Shown: in pieces, positions 60,896 to 64,000 of the stretch
Numbering within the stretch: the first letter of the stretch is position 1
Layout of the letters: each line of letters starts with the position of its first letter
Source: Chryseobacterium sp. SN22
GTDB lineage: Bacteria > Bacteroidota > Bacteroidia > Flavobacteriales > Weeksellaceae
Assembly (NCBI RefSeq): GCF_008329705.1
Contig: NZ_VTSX01000004.1
Span: 62,001 to 126,000 of the forward strand
Length of the DNA stretch: 64,000 bases
Reading direction: 5' to 3'
The notes under the pieces: model-generated
Database searches by the model: none
What the model was told of the DNA's origin: nothing
What the model saw: only the letters and a program-made list of their open reading frames with translations
Made by a program: the position numbers and the translations under genes

Positions 60896-62281
60896 ATGCA
60901 GAACATCCAAGATTTAAAGGAAAAAATTTTTTTTGAATCCAGGAATATCATTGGTATTCTGGACAAAATAAGCCATGTCGACGAGCTTTCGTCCAAGCTG
61001 GATCTGGTGGAAGAGCTGGCCGAAAGAATTTCTTTCCTGCGTCTGCTGGAAAAGAATATTACCTATTTCGGAAATGAAAATTATTCGCCGGTTCCGGAAA
61101 ATAACGAAAATTTTTACCGATCCGGTGAAAATGATGAAGTAACAGAAGAAGAAGCCATTTTCAACAATGAACTGAATGAAATAAAACCCGGCGGTTACTC
61201 AGATCAGGTGACTGAAGAAGAGGCGATTTTCAATAACCAGTTAAATGAAATTGTAGAAGAAGAACTTCACGAAACCTTAGTGAATTTTGCAGAGGAAAAT
61301 AAAGAAACGGATGTTCAGGAAGTGCTGAATGAAAATTTAGGCATTTTTAACGATCAGCCAGATGAGAATAATGAACCTGAAAGTCCTCATACCAATGCAG
61401 AAGAGAATAATTTTCCGGATGAAGAAGAAAATCCTTCTGAATCTGATCCTGATGATGAAAAGACGGAGAAAGAGGCCGTTTTCAATAACCAGCTGAATGA
61501 AATCGATGAATTTGAAAATGAAATTTCGGATAATGAAGGGGAAATTTTAAATTCTTTCGAGGAAGAAGAAAGGATCCTGAATAATTTTGAATCTGCTTCG
61601 CAACCGATAGAGCACCCGGCTGAAGAATCCAGTAACCCGCCGATTTCGTCCAACGTGATGATGGAGCAGGGGGAAATGGCTACCGATACTTCCGGTATGG
61701 AAAATATTGTAAACGATCTTAGAAATGAAACGGCAGAGGAAGAGAGGCAGGAAGAATCTGTTTTGGAGGAAACTAATGACAGAAGAAAAATTGTAGACAT
61801 TGAAACGCCGGTTTCTGAAGAAGAAAGAAATTCGGATGAAAACTCTGAAAGCCTTGAAGCATACCATGCTTACAATTATGATAAAAAAATAAAGCTGGCC
61901 AATATCAGAGGCCTGAAAGCCGTTCAGTCATTTTTTGATGAAGATCATCTTACAAGTGGGCAATCGGCAGAAAAATCAGCTTCTGTAGAAAAAGAAGATA
62001 CAGGGAGTATTTTAAAAACCAATATTCCGGATAATTTTATGGAAGCGGAAAAGAAAAAGCCTGAGTTCAAACTGGATTTAAATGACCGGATTGCCTTTTC
62101 CAAAACCTTATTCGGAGGAAGCCAGTCTGAGCTGAACGAAGTAGTGGCGAATCTCAACAGCTTTAAAACGCTGGAAGAGGCAAAGGAATACCTGAGCGAC
62201 CTCTATTATTCCAGAAAATGGAATAAAGTGGATGAATATGCCCAAAGGCTTTGGATATTGGTGGAAAATAAATTTTTATAA
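60896..62281 (+). CDS. Acidic repeat protein, unassigned
   Basis: A 461-residue very acidic cytoplasmic protein. A helical N terminus (1-58) is followed by a long Glu/Asn-rich stretch with a 15-residue repeat VTEEEAIFNNELNEI at about 82-96, 105-119 and (degenerate) 189-203, plus a fragment near 149-158. A folded C-terminal domain (about 395-461) has LNDRIAFSKTLFGGSQSELN and RKWNKVDEYAQRLWILVENK. The repeats look like linear binding motifs in a disordered tether. It is 8 bp upstream of rsmI and likely in one transcript. Function unknown. Confidence 0.82.
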   Translation: MQNIQDLKEKIFFESRNIIGILDKISHVDELSSKLDLVEELAERISFLRLLEKNITYFGNENYSPVPENNENFYRSGENDEVTEEEAIFNNELNEIKPGGYSDQVTEEEAIFNNQLNEIVEEELHETLVNFAEENKETDVQEVLNENLGIFNDQPDENNEPESPHTNAEENNFPDEEENPSESDPDDEKTEKEAVFNNQLNEIDEFENEISDNEGEILNSFEEEERILNNFESASQPIEHPAEESSNPPISSNVMMEQGEMATDTSGMENIVNDLRNETAEEERQEESVLEETNDRRKIVDIETPVSEEERNSDENSESLEAYHAYNYDKKIKLANIRGLKAVQSFFDEDHLTSGQSAEKSASVEKEDTGSILKTNIPDNFMEAEKKKPEFKLDLNDRIAFSKTLFGGSQSELNEVVANLNSFKTLEEAKEYLSDLYYSRKWNKVDEYAQRLWILVENKFL

Positions 62282-62289
62282 ACTTAATT

Positions 62290-62964
62290 TTGAGCGGAAT
62301 CCTATATTTTGTTCCCACGCCGGTCGGGAACCTCGAAGATATGACCTTCAGAGCGGTAAATGTCCTGAAAGAGGTTGATTATATTTTATGCGAAGACACC
62401 AGAACTTCCGGAATTCTTTTGAAGCATTTTGAGATTTCAAAACCCTTGAAATCCTATCACCTGCATAACGAGCATCAGGCAACTGAGAAAGTAATCACAG
62501 ACCTTAAAAACGGCCAGAACATTGCCATCATCACCGATGCGGGGACTCCCGGAATTTCAGATCCCGGTTATCTGTTGGCCAAAGCCGGTTCGGATCATCA
62601 TATTGAAATGATCTGCCTTCCCGGCGCTACAGCTTTTGTTCCGGCACTCGTGGTTTCAGGATTGCCCAATAACGAATTTCTGTTTGCCGGATTCCTTCCG
62701 CAGAAAAAGGGTCGTCAGACCAAGCTGAAACAGTTAGCAGAAGAAAAAAAGACCATTGTCCTGTACGAAAGTCCGCATAAGATCAATACCACCCTGGAAC
62801 AGATCAGGGAATTCTTCGGTGAGGAGACCAAAGCAAGTCTGAGCCGCGAAATCTCCAAAAAATTTGAAGAGACCAAACGCGGAACAATTCTTGAACTTAT
62901 TGAATTTTCAAAAAGCAAGACCTTAAAAGGCGAAATCGTCCTCATCGTAAATAATTCCATTTAA
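62290..62964 (+). CDS. rsmI: 16S rRNA 2'-O-methyltransferase RsmI
   Basis: A 224-residue RsmI of the tetrapyrrole-methylase fold. VPTPVGNLEDMT at the start, CEDTRTS, ITDAGTPGISDPG, LPGATAFVPAL and YESPHKI are all present. It methylates the 2'-OH of C1402 in 16S rRNA. The start must be TTG at 62290, since the next ATG is beyond the first motif. Confidence 0.97.
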   Translation: MSGILYFVPTPVGNLEDMTFRAVNVLKEVDYILCEDTRTSGILLKHFEISKPLKSYHLHNEHQATEKVITDLKNGQNIAIITDAGTPGISDPGYLLAKAGSDHHIEMICLPGATAFVPALVVSGLPNNEFLFAGFLPQKKGRQTKLKQLAEEKKTIVLYESPHKINTTLEQIREFFGEETKASLSREISKKFEETKRGTILELIEFSKSKTLKGEIVLIVNNSI

Positions 62965-64000
62965 TTGAAAAAATTAATTTTCGTACTGTTTTCGTCGGTC
63001 TGCTTCGGACAGACAGATCAGTATAAGCAGATCCTGTTAACCAGAAAACTGGGTAAAGAAGTCCGTTCCTATTCAAAAGGTTACGGGATATTTACTGATG
63101 CCAAAACCGGAAAAGCAGGAATTGTGGATTCACTGGGAAATATTACGTTTGATTATCCGGCAAAAAGTGAAATTTCTCCTCTTTGGAAAAACCGCTTTGT
63201 TCTGAAAGCAAAAGCCGGAAAAGAGAATGGAAAAACGGCCGTTATCGATGCTGAAGGAAAAGAAATCATCCCGATGGACCTGTTCAAATTCAGGACCTGG
63301 GAAAATAAAGACCGGCTGATCTGTACGAAACAGGGAAGAGATAGAGTCTGTGATTTTAACGGAAAGGAAATTATTCCCTTTTCAGAAAAAATTGTATTCG
63401 GAAGCGAGAACAGGTTTTTCGTGAAAAATAACGGGATCTGGCTGATCTATGATTTCAGCGGGAAAAAAATTTCCGGCCGGGAGTTTGCGGAAGATCTCCG
63501 GTTTTATAAAGGCAGGGCCTATCTTACCCAGGGGGAAAAATCCGGTGAAGTGATTGATAACAACGGGAAAACCATCAGTACCATTTCCGGCCATAATGTA
63601 GATAATATCAATGCTTTTCCTTATCTGATTACCCTGGATGTTGCCAAGGAGAGATACGGAATTATCGATGAAAAAGAAAAGGTGATCGCTGATGAAATAT
63701 ACGAACAGGCATTCGTAGGAAGAGAATATATTTATCTTACAAAAGACGATAAAGTAAGCATCTTTTCAAAGAAAGAAGGCAAACTGTATGATCTTGATTA
63801 CCATTATGTAAACCCTCTTTTTAATGGTCTTTTCAAAACGTCGCAGGACCAGGCAAACCCGAAGACTGCCGTTGTGCGCCTTAATGGAGAAATTGTCTTT
63901 CCAAAAGAATACGACAGGGTGGAAGGGCTTACTATTTCCGGCGGGAGATATCTGTATCTGAGAAAAGAAAAAGAGGAAAAAATTTTAGATAAAGATTTAA
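62965..64000 (+). CDS. WG-repeat exported protein, partial
   Basis: Open from a TTG at 62965, directly abutting the rsmI stop, to the window end (345 codons). It begins with a signal peptide (KKLIFVLFSSVCFGQ) and contains repeated beta-hairpin units such as GKAGIVDSLGNITFDYP, KTAVIDAEGKEIIP, RYGIIDEKEKVI and VRLNGEIVFPKEYDRV, typical of WG-repeat (KWG) proteins. The 3' end is missing. It is the last of the 60896-rsmI run. Confidence 0.82.
   Translation, partial: MKKLIFVLFSSVCFGQTDQYKQILLTRKLGKEVRSYSKGYGIFTDAKTGKAGIVDSLGNITFDYPAKSEISPLWKNRFVLKAKAGKENGKTAVIDAEGKEIIPMDLFKFRTWENKDRLICTKQGRDRVCDFNGKEIIPFSEKIVFGSENRFFVKNNGIWLIYDFSGKKISGREFAEDLRFYKGRAYLTQGEKSGEVIDNNGKTISTISGHNVDNINAFPYLITLDVAKERYGIIDEKEKVIADEIYEQAFVGREYIYLTKDDKVSIFSKKEGKLYDLDYHYVNPLFNGLFKTSQDQANPKTAVVRLNGEIVFPKEYDRVEGLTISGGRYLYLRKEKEEKILDKDL

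Noticed and set aside
1..64000. CRISPR arrays, rRNA, tRNA, insertion sequences
   Set aside because: No regularly spaced repeats, no cloverleaf candidates in the gaps, and no transposase reading frame seen by eye.

Overview
The window looks like chromosome from a flavobacterium of the Chryseobacterium/Weeksellaceae type (Bacteroidota). The evidence is a gliding/type IX secretion lipoprotein (SprE/PorW), a MurF-alanine racemase fusion, flavobacterial variants of YbeY, thymidine kinase and Sir2, promoters with the Bacteroidota -7 box TAnnTTTG, and several intergenic repeat types that I recall from this group. I see no insertion sequence, prophage, CRISPR array, rRNA or tRNA gene.

0-12.3 kb is a stress-type accessory region. 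It holds two Crp/Fnr paralogues, a tandem cyanophycinase pair whose first member has lost its catalytic residues, a ferritin-like DUF892 protein with a histone-H1-like tail, an orphan SdhB with an epimerase, a KGG-repeat protein, a low-affinity iron permease homologue, a CinA C-terminal protein, an SDR and a cytoplasmic alpha-amylase. Seven palindromes of the form TTATGA[TG]-N4-[AC]TCATAA lie upstream of these genes. Five of them sit exactly 36.5 bp from the last base of a -7 box, as expected for class II activation by a Crp/Fnr protein.

12.6-14.4 kb encodes a secreted M14 peptidase. From 26.67 kb leftward to 14.63 kb runs a block of 17 minus-strand genes, mostly overlapping or tightly spaced, dominated by ADP-ribose and NAD chemistry. 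It encodes NADAR, a prolyl-hydroxylase-like oxygenase, a vWA protein, a short PurA paralogue, a SLOG-like protein, a Poa1p-like macro protein, a crystallin-J1-type small protein, a PARG-type glycohydrolase, DUF4291, two ADP-ribosylglycohydrolases, a YmdB-like macro protein, Sir2, a DUF6794-like protein, KptA, a small ORF and a PPP-type phosphatase. Just upstream is an NrtR-like Nudix regulator. Near-identical 21-bp operators (9-3-9 inverted repeats) lie once on its own promoter and twice on the promoter of the block. This ADP-ribose island with its built-in regulator is the most interesting system here.

27.9-49.2 kb is mostly core: lepA, a GH92 mannosidase, an ECF sigma/anti-sigma/Spy-like operon with two glycine-zipper paralogues, a DUF2520-KdsC-Maf-SprE run, tsaB, an SDR, yraN, a DoxX-like gene, an LD-carboxypeptidase, a LysE exporter, rnr and rpiB.

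49.2-54.5 kb has replication-origin-like features: an AT-rich gap with three perfect DnaA boxes, and two perfect 16-bp parS palindromes flanking mnmG. The remainder holds pgk, a methyltransferase, ybeY, a patatin-BamA-type protein, murF-alr preceded by a toxin-antitoxin pair, tdk, an acidic repeat protein, rsmI, and a WG-repeat protein cut by the window end.
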